Below, piece after piece: positions 43,448 through 51,321 of a DNA stretch of 64,000 nt; position 1 is the stretch's first letter; each line of letters starts with the position of its first letter. Below the pieces are notes generated by a model that had not been told where the DNA came from, ran no database searches, and worked only from the letters and a program-made list of their open reading frames with translations. A program made the translations under genes and the position numbers. This DNA comes from Hymenobacter sp. YC55 (GTDB lineage: Bacteria; Bacteroidota; Bacteroidia; Cytophagales; Hymenobacteraceae): NCBI RefSeq assembly GCF_029433095.1, contig NZ_JARNTX010000009.1, forward strand, positions 62,001 through 126,000, read 5' to 3'.

Positions 43448-44152
43448 TTATCTAACGTTAGTAATTTGGAAGCTTGATAGAGCCTTTGCCAGTATCGGCT
43501 TCCATTGTTTTTCATCCTTAATCCTGTATGATAAAATGACTTGGTGCATCCTGTCATTATTGAAGAATTGGTACATCTCCACTTTGACAGGCGGCCTATC
43601 ATTCAACTGCCGGATGTAAGTAATTTGTATTGCAGCCTTGTCATTAACAATTACAGTATTGCTTCCCAACCATTTTACAAGGGATAGATTCGTCTTGGCA
43701 GTTCGTTGTTCTTTGAATCCCGCAACAACCTCCTGCTTGAAATTGGCATCGTAAGCAGCCAATTCATCAGGCTTAAACGCTGGTCTACTGCTTGATTTTG
43801 GATACTCACCGGGCTTGCCAACAAAGGTTTCGATGATTATTCGCACATAAGTTTGAAGGCTTGAGGGTTGGCTCTCGTTCAATCCTTTTTGTTGAAAGAC
43901 AGCTCTACTATCATAAATATCATAGTCATACAAGCGGCTCATACTCAGTTGAGCTGAATCTTCGAGCTTCTTGTTTTTACCGGCAATCAACTCTAGTTCA
44001 GGTGCAATTGATATAAGCCCTACTTCAGTAATCCTGTACCTGATGGCTTTGGGAGTTTGGGCAAAAACGCCAATATGAAGCAGTTGAATTAAAACGAGCA
44101 AGAGTAATTTATTTGCTAAGCGCATTTTGATTGGCATCTCGCTGGTTTTCAT
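43448..44152 (-). CDS. Secreted hypothetical protein
   Basis: A 234-residue protein with a signal peptide (LLLLVLIQLLHIGVFAQ); an internal ATG at 44125 may be the true start. The mature part has repeated polar strands, SRLYDYDIYDSRAVFQQKG, VKWLGSNTVIVNDKAAIQIT and VEMYQFFNNDRMHQVILSYR, reminiscent of PsbP/DUF1795-type lipocalin-like proteins. AT-rich compared with the flanking DNA. Function unknown. Confidence 0.6.
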   Translation of the reverse strand: MKTSEMPIKMRLANKLLLLVLIQLLHIGVFAQTPKAIRYRITEVGLISIAPELELIAGKNKKLEDSAQLSMSRLYDYDIYDSRAVFQQKGLNESQPSSLQTYVRIIIETFVGKPGEYPKSSSRPAFKPDELAAYDANFKQEVVAGFKEQRTAKTNLSLVKWLGSNTVIVNDKAAIQITYIRQLNDRPPVKVEMYQFFNNDRMHQVILSYRIKDEKQWKPILAKALSSFQITNVR

Positions 44153-44208
44153 ATAATCTGTTACTGAACTGCCTCCTTCAAAGCTACCCTATAAGTAGTG
44201 AATTGGTG

Positions 44209-44631
44209 CTAGTCCTGCTCAGTATGCCTTGTGCGTTGCCTGTATTCTTGCTGCTCCTGGCGGTACTGTTTTACAGAACGTGGTGGCAAGACAAATACGA
44301 CTTCTAGTGCGCAGGAATCGGGTGTTTTAATCCAAATCGTTTCCGTGGGAAAGCCAAGCTCAGAAAGTGCGGCCTGGGCGAACTCGGGCTTGAACTTCCA
44401 AATCCTCTTATTGCGGGTAGGGTCGTGAACGGTAACCGGCTGCGTACTCATAAGCATTGCCTGCTCTACATTCAAGTTGTGGCGGCTGGCCCACTCGGGC
44501 AGCTCCGCGCCCATCTCCTGAAACTTATACTGACAGAAAGTAGCGGCTTCTTCCGGCCCTACTAAGCGGTTGAAGCTAGGCAAAGCCGGATTATAGAGAG
44601 GTAAAACCGGGGCGCTAGCAGGCTTCTTCAT
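44209..44631 (-). CDS. Hypothetical protein
   Basis: A 140-residue soluble protein, Pro-rich at the start (MKKPASAPVLPLYNPALP), with a charged Gln/Arg-rich end. It contains WKFKPEFAQAALSELGFPTE and CALEVVFVLPP. Not recognised. Divergent from the gene at 44645. Confidence 0.5.
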   Translation of the reverse strand: MKKPASAPVLPLYNPALPSFNRLVGPEEAATFCQYKFQEMGAELPEWASRHNLNVEQAMLMSTQPVTVHDPTRNKRIWKFKPEFAQAALSELGFPTETIWIKTPDSCALEVVFVLPPRSVKQYRQEQQEYRQRTRHTEQD

Positions 44632-44644
44632 TGAAATTCGGTGA

Positions 44645-44992
44645 ATGAGTACCTTCGGGCTTACCTGTACTGCTATGAGTTCAAAAAAGCTTTCTACGCC
44701 TGACGAATTAGGGTCTTACCGCGCACACAAGGCGTATATCCGCACTTTCAAGTACACGCCGCTTAATCAATTCGACCGGCTGCTGTGCATCTTCGGTGAC
44801 AGGGGCCAAGGCACTACGGGTGAGGTGGCCTATCTCAAGATTTCCGAATCTGCCTATGAAGCCATTGCAAGGCGTTTTCCAATTGCAGAGCGGGAATCAA
44901 ACCTGTTCCGTAGTGATTTTTTCCCGGTGACAGAAGTAAGCTCGGAGCTGATACAGGAAGCCAGTGCTGAGGCAGTGCCGCCAACAGAATAG
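44645..44992 (+). CDS. Hypothetical protein
   Basis: A 115-residue protein; the ATG at 44675 (MSSKKLS) is an alternative start leaving room for a divergent promoter. It contains YIRTFKYTPLNQFDRLLCIF and YLKISESAYEAIARRFP. Only forward gene in this small-gene array. Not recognised. Confidence 0.5.
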   Translation: MSTFGLTCTAMSSKKLSTPDELGSYRAHKAYIRTFKYTPLNQFDRLLCIFGDRGQGTTGEVAYLKISESAYEAIARRFPIAERESNLFRSDFFPVTEVSSELIQEASAEAVPPTE

Positions 44993-45229
44993 CTAGCTAG
45001 CCTCGTTGCCGTTTTGTGAATCGGTGATGCTCACGCTCATTTCGTAGCGGTCTGCCTCGGCTGGGGCTCCGCTGGGGGGTGTGATTACAACCTCGTAGCG
45101 GTCCGTCCCATACTCAGCATAGATGCGGTTCTGCGCTGCATTCACTGCTTCATCAACACTGCTAGCGCCCGTTACGGTAACACTGGTGGCATGGGAGCCG
45201 GGGCCGGGACTGGCAAAATAGACTTCCAT
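44993..45229 (-). CDS. Hypothetical 78-residue protein
   Basis: Short beta-alpha protein (MEVYFASPGPGSHATSVTV, then VDEAVNAAQNRIYAEYG). Its end abuts the stop of the convergent gene. Not recognised. Confidence 0.45.
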   Translation of the reverse strand: MEVYFASPGPGSHATSVTVTGASSVDEAVNAAQNRIYAEYGTDRYEVVITPPSGAPAEADRYEMSVSITDSQNGNEAS

Positions 45230-45243
45230 AAGATAGATATTGG

Positions 45244-46044
45244 TTACAATTTTGGTTCAAAAGTCGCATTTGAACTTATAGCAGAAGATGTTGCTCTCTT
45301 TGCTCTTATTTCTACTCCGCGCTCATTCCAAAACTTCGCTTTACCCCGTTGGGCATCTTCTATTTTTCGAGCTATTTCCATCTCTGTAAGGGGAGTTTCA
45401 TAGGTTGATAGTAACCTCTCTTGTTCTTCCTTCAACACTTCAAAACATGCTCCGATGTAAAATCCTGTATCCCCTGGGTACGGCGCCATGAGTTTTACAT
45501 ATTCTCTCCAATCATCAAGAATCGCGCTTTTTGAGCCAGCTTCTTCTTTATGTTCCTCTTCGTCTAATGTGACTTGTAGTAATCTCATGGATGAAACATG
45601 CTGCGCGAAAAGAATAAGGACCTGCGGCATACTTTTTCCAATTACTAAGTCTGCGTTAGCGTAAATCACCTCTAACATCTTCTCATTGGTTTTTGTGAAA
45701 AGTGTTTTGAGCCACTTACGATAAGCTTTTAATTGTTCAGCAGTAGGTGAAGGCAGGTTATCTACATTCTCCCCGCTGGGAAAAAAATCCACAAACTCTC
45801 TGGCGAATAGTTTAGAGTCGTTTCCGTGCTGTTCTATAAAGGAGCACCAGTCTCTCATTCCAGTTTCATAGAGAATGGAGAGCTTACCGTAAAGTTGGTT
45901 GAGTTGTTGGTTGATGCGATTTAATCTGTCTGTCCGACGGTCGTCTACTCTTTTCGCCTGAATAGTGCGTATAGCCACTACTACGGCTGCAATTGTAGCA
46001 CCAGCAGTTGCTATCTCCGCGATGTTTCCCCAAATGTTATCCAT
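45244..46044 (-). CDS. Membrane-anchored hypothetical protein
   Basis: A 266-residue protein with one N-terminal membrane helix (AEIATAGATIAAVVVAIRTI), then a mostly helical cytosolic region: coiled-coil-like RLNRINQQLNQLYGKLSILY, an acidic centre and a basic C-terminal end. The layout resembles DUF4760-like one-pass proteins found near phage and defence genes, though the family is not certain. AT-rich relative to its surroundings. Confidence 0.6.
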   Translation of the reverse strand: MDNIWGNIAEIATAGATIAAVVVAIRTIQAKRVDDRRTDRLNRINQQLNQLYGKLSILYETGMRDWCSFIEQHGNDSKLFAREFVDFFPSGENVDNLPSPTAEQLKAYRKWLKTLFTKTNEKMLEVIYANADLVIGKSMPQVLILFAQHVSSMRLLQVTLDEEEHKEEAGSKSAILDDWREYVKLMAPYPGDTGFYIGACFEVLKEEQERLLSTYETPLTEMEIARKIEDAQRGKAKFWNERGVEIRAKRATSSAISSNATFEPKL

Positions 46045-46058
46045 AGTAAAGTAGCAGG

Positions 46059-46451
46059 TTACGGCTTAGGCTTCCACCAATCATCGTTGCTGTCGTCGTC
46101 GCTCAGCATATCGAGAGTATCAAGGTTCTTTTCATCGAGTAGGTCAAGCGTGACCTCACCGGGTAGCGTCACTGTGGGCGGGAGAGTGCGTAGCCCTGGG
46201 CCAAAAGCTAGGGTTTTGCTGCCGTGGTGGATTTTATGCGGTATCCGCTTGTCGAAGATGCACACTCGCAGCGCCTGCATGAAGTCCGGCCCTAACTCAT
46301 AGGCTTGGCCTTCTTCATCGAGCGCCTGGACTGGCTCACTCTGGCCGGGGGTCAGGTTGGTCGAGGCGCTGGTCATATAGATTGTTACCAGTTCGGCCCC
46401 TGCGGCTAACTGCTGCTGCACGGCGGCGAACATATCCCACTCGTTTTTCAT
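46059..46451 (-). CDS. Hypothetical protein
   Basis: A 130-residue acidic protein (MKNEWDMFAAVQQQLAAGAE, IFDKRIPHKIHHGSK, LDLLDEKNLDTLDMLSDDDS). The palindrome TTACAATTGCAA lies 8 bp before its start. Not recognised. Confidence 0.5.
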   Translation of the reverse strand: MKNEWDMFAAVQQQLAAGAELVTIYMTSASTNLTPGQSEPVQALDEEGQAYELGPDFMQALRVCIFDKRIPHKIHHGSKTLAFGPGLRTLPPTVTLPGEVTLDLLDEKNLDTLDMLSDDDSNDDWWKPKP

Positions 46452-46500
46452 AAAGGCTTTACAATTGCAAAAAGGTGCGGTGAAAGTGTGCTCCTACGCC

Positions 46501-46749
46501 TTAGAACGGGATAGTTATACGAACTGGCCACGGCCACTCAGGATGCAGCCAGTGCAAGAAAAAGACGATGGCCACACCCACGACGAGTAAGCCAGTGGTG
46601 AACCTCTCGCTCAGCTTGCGGCGCTCGTCAATCATTTGAAGGGCCGGGCCTAGCAGCTCATCGCACCGTTTACTAGAAGCGTGTAGCTCTCGCATGATGT
46701 AGTCGATAGGTGGCGGCGAATTGCGGCGGCGGCGGGGAGCGTACTTCAT
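46501..46749 (-). CDS. Small membrane protein
   Basis: An 82-residue protein with a basic start (MKYAPRRRRNSPP), a short helix and one C-terminal membrane helix (TGLLVVGVAIVFFLHWL). Not recognised. Confidence 0.5.
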   Translation of the reverse strand: MKYAPRRRRNSPPPIDYIMRELHASSKRCDELLGPALQMIDERRKLSERFTTGLLVVGVAIVFFLHWLHPEWPWPVRITIPF

Positions 46750-46798
46750 GCGCGGGCGGCTATAGACAGAGAATAAGACAACTGGCTAAGAAATTGCG

Positions 46799-47059
46799 CT
46801 AGGATAGGCGTAATAGCCAGCCCTGCTGCTGGTACTTCGTGCGTAGTTCGTCGGCGGTTATATCCTCCCCGGTAAATTGCAGCCATTGGGCCACGGTTTC
46901 AAGGTCGGGGGCTTCGGCTAGAAAAGGGTTTGGCGTAGGTAGGGCCTCAGCGGCGGCTAGCCGCTGGGCCTCGTCGGGGTAGCGTAGCAGTAGCTCAGCC
47001 ATTTGATAGAGCATCGACCGAACGCCGGTAGGGGCTGCATACTCAGGTAAGATGCTCAT
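46799..47059 (-). CDS. Hypothetical 86-residue protein
   Basis: Helical, Leu/Ala-rich (LYQMAELLLRYPDEAQRLAA), start MSILPEYAAP. It follows the DNA-binding gene at 47066 by 6 bp, so probably the same transcript. Not recognised. Confidence 0.5.
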   Translation of the reverse strand: MSILPEYAAPTGVRSMLYQMAELLLRYPDEAQRLAAAEALPTPNPFLAEAPDLETVAQWLQFTGEDITADELRTKYQQQGWLLRLS

Positions 47060-47065
47060 GGGCAG

Positions 47066-47335
47066 CTAGTGCTGACGAGCTGGCCGACCCAAAGCGGGCG
47101 CGGGCGGCTCAATCGGGTTTTTCATCTGGTGCTCAGCCATCATTGTTACCGTGATAAGGTCGGTGTGCCCGTACTCGGCTACTCGTTGCAGCTCGGCCAA
47201 GGTGAAGGTGGCCGGGTCCGCCAAGCGGGTAGTCAAGGTGCGCGGGTTAATGTCGAGGGCCTTGGCCGTTTTGCCGCGTTCGCCAAGTGAATGAACAAAC
47301 TCGGCAATGTTGTCGAAAGGCAATTTCTTAGGCAT
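47066..47335 (-). CDS. Small helix-turn-helix protein
   Basis: An 89-residue protein with a likely Cro/CI-type helix-turn-helix: FDNIAEFVHSLGERGKTAKA, LDINPRTLTTRLADPATFTL, AELQRVAEYGHTD. It may be a repressor of this gene array and a candidate for binding the TTGTA-N5-TACAA elements. A weak copy of that pattern (ATGCAATTTTAGCAACAT, 47375-47392) lies 40 bp before its start. The DNA-binding role is inferred from pattern only. Confidence 0.6.
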   Translation of the reverse strand: MPKKLPFDNIAEFVHSLGERGKTAKALDINPRTLTTRLADPATFTLAELQRVAEYGHTDLITVTMMAEHQMKNPIEPPAPALGRPARQH

Positions 47336-47415
47336 TTTTCAGCAGCGTTAGGTGTAATGAGGCAAAATAATCTATGCAATTTTAGCAACATTACGGCCCG
47401 CTGCTTGCTGAAGGT

Positions 47416-47742
47416 TTAACTATTTGCAGTGGGGGCGTTCCACTCCCGGTAAGCCGTGGTGTGCCGGTCTGCAATAACTGCTAGGCGTTCGGCCTGGTCG
47501 TCGCGTTTCAGCCAGACGTGGGAGCTGCCGCAATGGATGGTGTAACCGCTGCCCATTACCTCGCGGGCCTGCTCGGCAAAGTCGCGTAGGTCGGCTACAT
47601 CGGGTGCCGCGTCAATAAGCCGCCGTAGCTGCTCTAGGCGCTCGGCTTCGGCCTCGTCTGCCGGTTGGTGCTCTACGGCTAGATAAGCCCACTGTGGGGC
47701 AAAACCGGCGCTATTCTGGCTGTTCTGGTAGCTGGTGCTCAT
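47416..47742 (-). CDS. Hypothetical protein
   Basis: A 108-residue acidic helical protein (WAYLAVEHQPADEAEAERLE, LRDFAEQAREVMGSGYTIHC). Start MSTSYQNSQN. Not recognised. Confidence 0.5.
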   Translation of the reverse strand: MSTSYQNSQNSAGFAPQWAYLAVEHQPADEAEAERLEQLRRLIDAAPDVADLRDFAEQAREVMGSGYTIHCGSSHVWLKRDDQAERLAVIADRHTTAYREWNAPTANS

Positions 47743-47769
47743 AGCGAAGAAGGAACAAAAGGGGAAAAG

Positions 47770-48093
47770 CTACTCGGGTGGGTTGAGCGACTGCGTTAGT
47801 TGGAGCACCTGGGCGTTGTGGAACGCTTGGCCAAAAACGCCACGCTCGTAGTCGCGGGCTAGCTGGGTCACGTTCTGAAACTGATAGGTCAGGCCCGTAG
47901 GCCCCAACGGCTGCAAAAACTGGTCGGCTTCCTGGGGGCTGAATCCGCTAAGGTCTTCGCCGTTGCTCAGCAGCACCTGCACCCCTGGCCGCTCGTTGTC
48001 GCCCCGGCTGTACGTTTCGTAAATGATGCCTAGCGCCTGCTCTCGCGGGTAGTAGATGGCATCTCCGATGGTCAAATCTTGGGGCGTTTTCAT
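47770..48093 (-). CDS. Hypothetical protein
   Basis: A 107-residue protein with a small beta-barrel-like start (IGDAIYYPREQALGIIYETY) and a helical end (VTQLARDYERGVFGQAFHNA). Member of the small-gene array. Not recognised. Confidence 0.5.
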   Translation of the reverse strand: MKTPQDLTIGDAIYYPREQALGIIYETYSRGDNERPGVQVLLSNGEDLSGFSPQEADQFLQPLGPTGLTYQFQNVTQLARDYERGVFGQAFHNAQVLQLTQSLNPPE

Positions 48094-48104
48094 GGGCGTT
48101 AGGG

Positions 48105-48395
48105 TTAGAGTAGAAGCAGGGAGAATTGCCCGCCGTGGTCCTCTTTTGTGGCGCGGATAGCTTCGCAGCCAACGTGGCGAACTGCTTTCACCAAGGCCGA
48201 AAGCACATCAAAATCTTCTTGGTCGATGATTTCAATTTTCAGCAAGGCGGCTACCTCGTAGGTCATGCCCTCGTTGTTGACGCTCTTTCTGAGGTGGTAC
48301 AACTGGGCCTCAACGTCCGTAATAGCGTTGATTACCTGGCTACGGTACTGGTTCCAAGTGAGGTCGCCAAGGGTGGGGGCTTCTACTGCTCTCAT
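48105..48395 (-). CDS. Hypothetical protein
   Basis: A 96-residue helical protein (YRSQVINAITDVEAQLYHLR, DFDVLSALVKAVRHVGCEAI). Starts 4 bp after the upstream stop. Not recognised. Confidence 0.5.
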   Translation of the reverse strand: MRAVEAPTLGDLTWNQYRSQVINAITDVEAQLYHLRKSVNNEGMTYEVAALLKIEIIDQEDFDVLSALVKAVRHVGCEAIRATKEDHGGQFSLLLL

Positions 48396-48399
48396 GGCC

Positions 48400-48690
48400 T
48401 TACCACTGTTTTACCTCGTTGCTGCTTTCGTTGAATTCGGAATCCAGCCAAATCCGGCCTAACAAGCCTTCCGGCGCTTCAATGCCTAATTCATCCAGCT
48501 TGTCCGATACCGCGTCCGCGTCAGGCAATCCGCCGCCGCGCTCCATCAGGGAAGTATAAAGCACGTTTTCAGGCACGGCCTCACCGGCAAAAACGGTCAG
48601 GTAATGGTGCTGCAAGGAACGGTCCCAACCACACTGAACATTCACTTGCTGGCCGGTGCTGGTAGTCGAAGAAAAAATGTGCTTACCCAT
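48400..48690 (-). CDS. Hypothetical protein
   Basis: A 96-residue protein beginning MGKHIFSSTTSTGQQVNVQC, then LQHHYLTVFAGEAVPENVLY and an acidic C-terminus. The pattern is reminiscent of small plasmid proteins that accompany DUF932 genes. First gene after the tandem operator at 48754-48791. Not recognised. Confidence 0.5.
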   Translation of the reverse strand: MGKHIFSSTTSTGQQVNVQCGWDRSLQHHYLTVFAGEAVPENVLYTSLMERGGGLPDADAVSDKLDELGIEAPEGLLGRIWLDSEFNESSNEVKQW

Positions 48691-48753
48691 GATTGAAAGG
48701 CTGTTTTTAGCTGCGTGGCTTATACTTATTAAACGTTTTTGGCTGGTTTAATG

Positions 48754-48791
48754 TTGTAAAAAATACAACTTTATTTATGTAGTTTTTACAT
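48754..48791. promoter_or_regulatory. Tandem inverted repeats upstream of small-gene array
   Basis: Perfect TTGTA-N5-TACAA (48754-48768) and ATGTA-N5-TACAT (48777-48791), 23 bp apart, about 65-100 bp before the start at 48690. Sequence and spacing match 32722-32759. Confidence 0.6.
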
Positions 48792-48810
48792 CTTTTTTCA
48801 ATTGTAAAAC

Positions 48811-49050
48811 TCAGAAAAGGGAAAGCTGGCCGCTGGTCGGTGCTGGGGTGGCCGGGGCTGCTGCTGGGGCCTCGTCCCATGTGGTAATGATGCGGCCGTA
48901 CTTGGTCAATTCCTCCTGCTGCCACATCAGGTGCGCGGCTGCTCGGCGCGGCTGCACTATCGGCCCGCTGTGGCCGCTGGGGCGCTTGCAATAGCTGCCG
49001 GCGTTAGCTCCGCAAGCTGGGCAAGCTACCTCCCGATAATCGTAGCTAAT
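48811..49050 (-). CDS. Zinc-ribbon protein without canonical start
   Basis: An open frame encoding VACPACGANAGSYCKRPSGH, then a helical AAAHLMWQQEELTKYGRI and an Ala/Pro tail ending GQLSLF. The CxxC...C...H pattern is typical of small phage or plasmid zinc-finger proteins. The frame continues directly from the stop (TAG, 49075-49077) of the upstream gene and has no ATG, GTG or TTG before the Cys motif. An ATT at 49050 is the best placed start; stop read-through is the alternative. Confidence 0.5.
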   Translation of the reverse strand: MSYDYREVACPACGANAGSYCKRPSGHSGPIVQPRRAAAHLMWQQEELTKYGRIITTWDEAPAAAPATPAPTSGQLSLF

Positions 49051-49074
49051 GGGGTCTATCTTGCCATAGCAGGG

Positions 49075-49473
49075 CTAGAATAAGAGGCTGGCTTGGGCAC
49101 TGGCGTAGGCTTTGCCTTCGCTCAGCACTACCGCCGTGGCGCTGTGAATGGGGGCCTGGTCCTCGATGCGGAAGAAATGCCCGGCGCGGTAGGGGTTATA
49201 GCTGATTGGCTCAGTTGCGGTGGGCTGCGGCGTGGCGGTAAACGTGCCAATGGCGTAGGCGTGAACGTTCTTCTGGCGACTGGCTATCACGCGCTGGCGG
49301 CCGGTTTCTGTGACCTTAAAAACCACGTTGCTTAGCTGCACGGTTTCAAGCACGGCTACCACAAGCCCCCCGAACTGCACCGAAAAGAGGCCCTGGTCCT
49401 TGTATTTCAGGTTGCGGTACACCTTCACTTGCTTGCCTTCTAAGTCGATGGTCAGGGCTCGGGGGGCTTTCAT
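49075..49473 (-). CDS. Hypothetical protein
   Basis: A 132-residue beta-rich protein (LTIDLEGKQVKVYRNLKYKD, SVQFGGLVVAVLETVQLSNV, HAYAIGTFTATPQP). Followed in frame by the zinc-ribbon coding region. Not recognised. Confidence 0.5.
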   Translation of the reverse strand: MKAPRALTIDLEGKQVKVYRNLKYKDQGLFSVQFGGLVVAVLETVQLSNVVFKVTETGRQRVIASRQKNVHAYAIGTFTATPQPTATEPISYNPYRAGHFFRIEDQAPIHSATAVVLSEGKAYASAQASLLF

Positions 49474-49483
49474 GGCGCGGCGC

Positions 49484-49687
49484 TTAGAGGTGAGTATCGT
49501 AGCCCGTTACTGAGGTAAAGAGGCTAGGCAAGTCCTCCCCGTACACCATTTCAAAAGTCTGCTGGTTGGAAATAACCGGCTCCCAATCGACTAGCACCTG
49601 ACGGTAAAACTCCACGGTGTAGGTGTCATTGGGCGTGAGCGTAATTTTCATGCGGTTTACTTTGGCCTTGTTGCTGCGCAAATCCAT
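49484..49687 (-). CDS. Hypothetical 67-residue protein
   Basis: Beta-rich small protein; the ATG at 49651 (MKITLTPNDTYTVEFYRQVL) gives a more compact form. It is the first gene of the reverse array and ends 10 bp before the next start. Not recognised. Confidence 0.45.
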   Translation of the reverse strand: MDLRSNKAKVNRMKITLTPNDTYTVEFYRQVLVDWEPVISNQQTFEMVYGEDLPSLFTSVTGYDTHL

Positions 49688-49735
49688 GGGTGTTGTTAAA
49701 CAAATAGGGTAAAACCTCCGAGTCCATGGCTAACA

Positions 49736-50528
49736 GGGGTTCTTCTTCCCAAAGGGCGGATTTACACGCTAAGCACTTTTTAGCTTCTGGGCGTAATTGT
49801 AGACGGTGCCATAGGCCAGGTCTAACTGCTTGATGACTTGATTCATAGATAAGCCATTGCGCAGAAGCTGCGCAATGGCCTCCTGCTTAGACTGGGCCAG
49901 TGGCGGCCGGGCCACATGCTTGCCCTGGGCTTTGGCCCGGGCCATGCCGGCGCGCACGCGCTGGCTGATGAGCGCGCGCTCAAACAGGGCCAGCGAGGCC
50001 ATGACGTGGAACCCCAACTCGCCCATGGGCGTGGTCGTGTCGATGTTTTCCTGGTAGGAGACGAAGTCCACCCCTGGGCTCTGGAATTCCTTCGGCGCGT
50101 TGACCAGCGCCTGGGTCGAGCGGGCAAAGCGGTCGTAGCGCCGGACCAGCACCGCGTCGAGCTACCGGTTCTTGGCCGCCACCATCATCCGTTTGTACTG
50201 AGTTCATTCCTCGCTGGTACCCGAGGCCTAGTCCACGTATTCATCGACAACGGCAAAGCCGCGGCGCTGGGCGTACTCGCGCAGGGGGCGCAGCTGCGTC
50301 TCCCGGGCCTGCCCTTTGTCGAGGGGGGAGACGCGGGCATAGAGCGCCACGCGGGTGGGCTGGTCGGTCGGGTTGGCGGGCATCGGAGGTTATCAAAAAG
50401 GAGTTCCTTGTTGATAGGCAGCACGCACCCGCTCTACAGCGTAGAATCAGTCTTTCTCAGGCAGTACTATAACCCTTTTTGCTAACCGGGCTTAGCGTGT
50501 AAATCCGCCCTTTTGGCAAAAGAACCCC
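49736..50528. mobile_element. Mini-Tn3-like element with 38-bp inverted repeats
   Basis: Inverted repeats at 49736-49773 and 50491-50528 both run GGGGTTCTT...TTTACACGCTAAG, the GGGG...TAAG form of Tn3 ends. They enclose only a dead resolvase gene (793 bp in total), with no transposase. The flanks (TAACA and ATTAA) do not match, so the insertion duplication is gone or the ends came together by recombination. Confidence 0.75.
49769..50383 (-). pseudogene. Serine resolvase with three in-frame stops
   Basis: The full frame starts at the ATG at 50383 (MPANPTDQPTRVALYARVSP), contains RYDRFARSTQALVNAPKEFQ and FERALISQRVRAG and ends with the helix-turn-helix SMNQVIKQLDLAYGTVYNYA. It keeps one frame over 205 codons but is broken by TAG (after EYVD), TGA (after GTSEE) and TAG (after AAKNR). 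Each is one C-to-T change from CAG, CGA and CAG, the Gln/Arg expected there. The last third remains open (49769-50152). Confidence 0.85.
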
Positions 50529-50535
50529 ATTAAGA

Positions 50536-51231
50536 GGTGAAAAGCGTAGGAGGGATTATGGTTTACACGCAACATCTATGTGCCCAATGTGGCAGCGAAC
50601 CTATTCGGCGCAATGGTCCGAGCCAAGGGCATGCCGAATATCAGTGTAAAGCCTGTGGCTACCAAGCGCGTTTTACGCCCGCTGCTGTCGCCAAAGCCGC
50701 CCAATATGCCCAGGTGGAAAAACTGTTACGTAGAACGCAACTCCCAACGTAGCATTGTGCACGCCACGGGCGTGGCGCGCGTGACGGTGGCTAAGCTGCT
50801 AAAAAAAGCGCGGGCAGCTTCGCCCCCGCTGCCCCGACTGCGGCGGAAGAAGTTTTAGAAAAAACGCTGTAAAGCGCATAAAGTCTGGCTCTGGCTTGCG
50901 GTCGAACGCGCCAGTCGGCGCATCGTGGCGTGGGTTTTGGGCAACCGTAGTGCTCAAACGGCGCAGCGGCTGTGGCAAGCCTTGCCGCGTCGCTACCGCC
51001 GCCACTGCTGGTATTTTACCGACCGCTAGAATGCCTATACAAACGTGCTGCCCCGCTGGCGACACCGCCCGTATCTGAAAGGCGAAGGGCAAACCAGTAT
51101 TGTCGAAGCTAGTAATTGCTCCTTACGGCAGCGGTGCGGTATGCTGGTGCGCAAATCCTGCTCCTTTAGCAAAAGTTTGGCAATCCATACTGCCCGCATT
51201 AAAATCGTTATCGATAACTACACTCTCACCT
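50536..51231 (+). mobile_element. Degenerate IS1-family element
   Basis: About 0.7 kb with ends beginning GGTGA on both sides (left GGTGAAAAGCGTAG, right complement GGTGAGAGTGTAG), typical of IS1. It encloses a broken InsA/InsB-type transposase. Ends are approximate and no clear target duplication was found. It lies 8 bp from the mini-Tn3 end. Confidence 0.6.
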
Positions 51232-51239
51232 TAAATTAA
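50558..51239 (+). pseudogene. IS1-family transposase remnant
   Basis: The InsA part has a zinc ribbon (LCAQCGSEPIRRNG, YQCKACGYQARF) and stops early. The InsB part continues in other frames: VWLWLAVERASRRIVAWVLG, LPRRYRRHCWYFTDR-stop-NAY, then QTSIVEASNCSLRQRCGMLV and RKSCSFSKSL. The stop inside TDR-x-NAY replaces the Trp usually found there. The region before VWLWL lacks the normal DE-x-W motif, so the enzyme is dead. Confidence 0.75.
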
Positions 51240-51321
51240 ACCACCACCCAAGAAACAACTGCTGTAGCTACCGGTTCTCCCCACATCACCTTAAGCAAAG
51301 CGAGGCCAAACGAGGAACATC

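Noticed and set aside
48707..48991. 94-residue reverse frame
   Set aside because: Overlaps the zinc-ribbon frame and the operator region; low-complexity start and no family, so the zinc-ribbon frame is preferred.
49736..50528. Target-site duplication of the mini-Tn3
   Set aside because: Flanking 5-mers TAACA and ATTAA differ, so no duplication is claimed.
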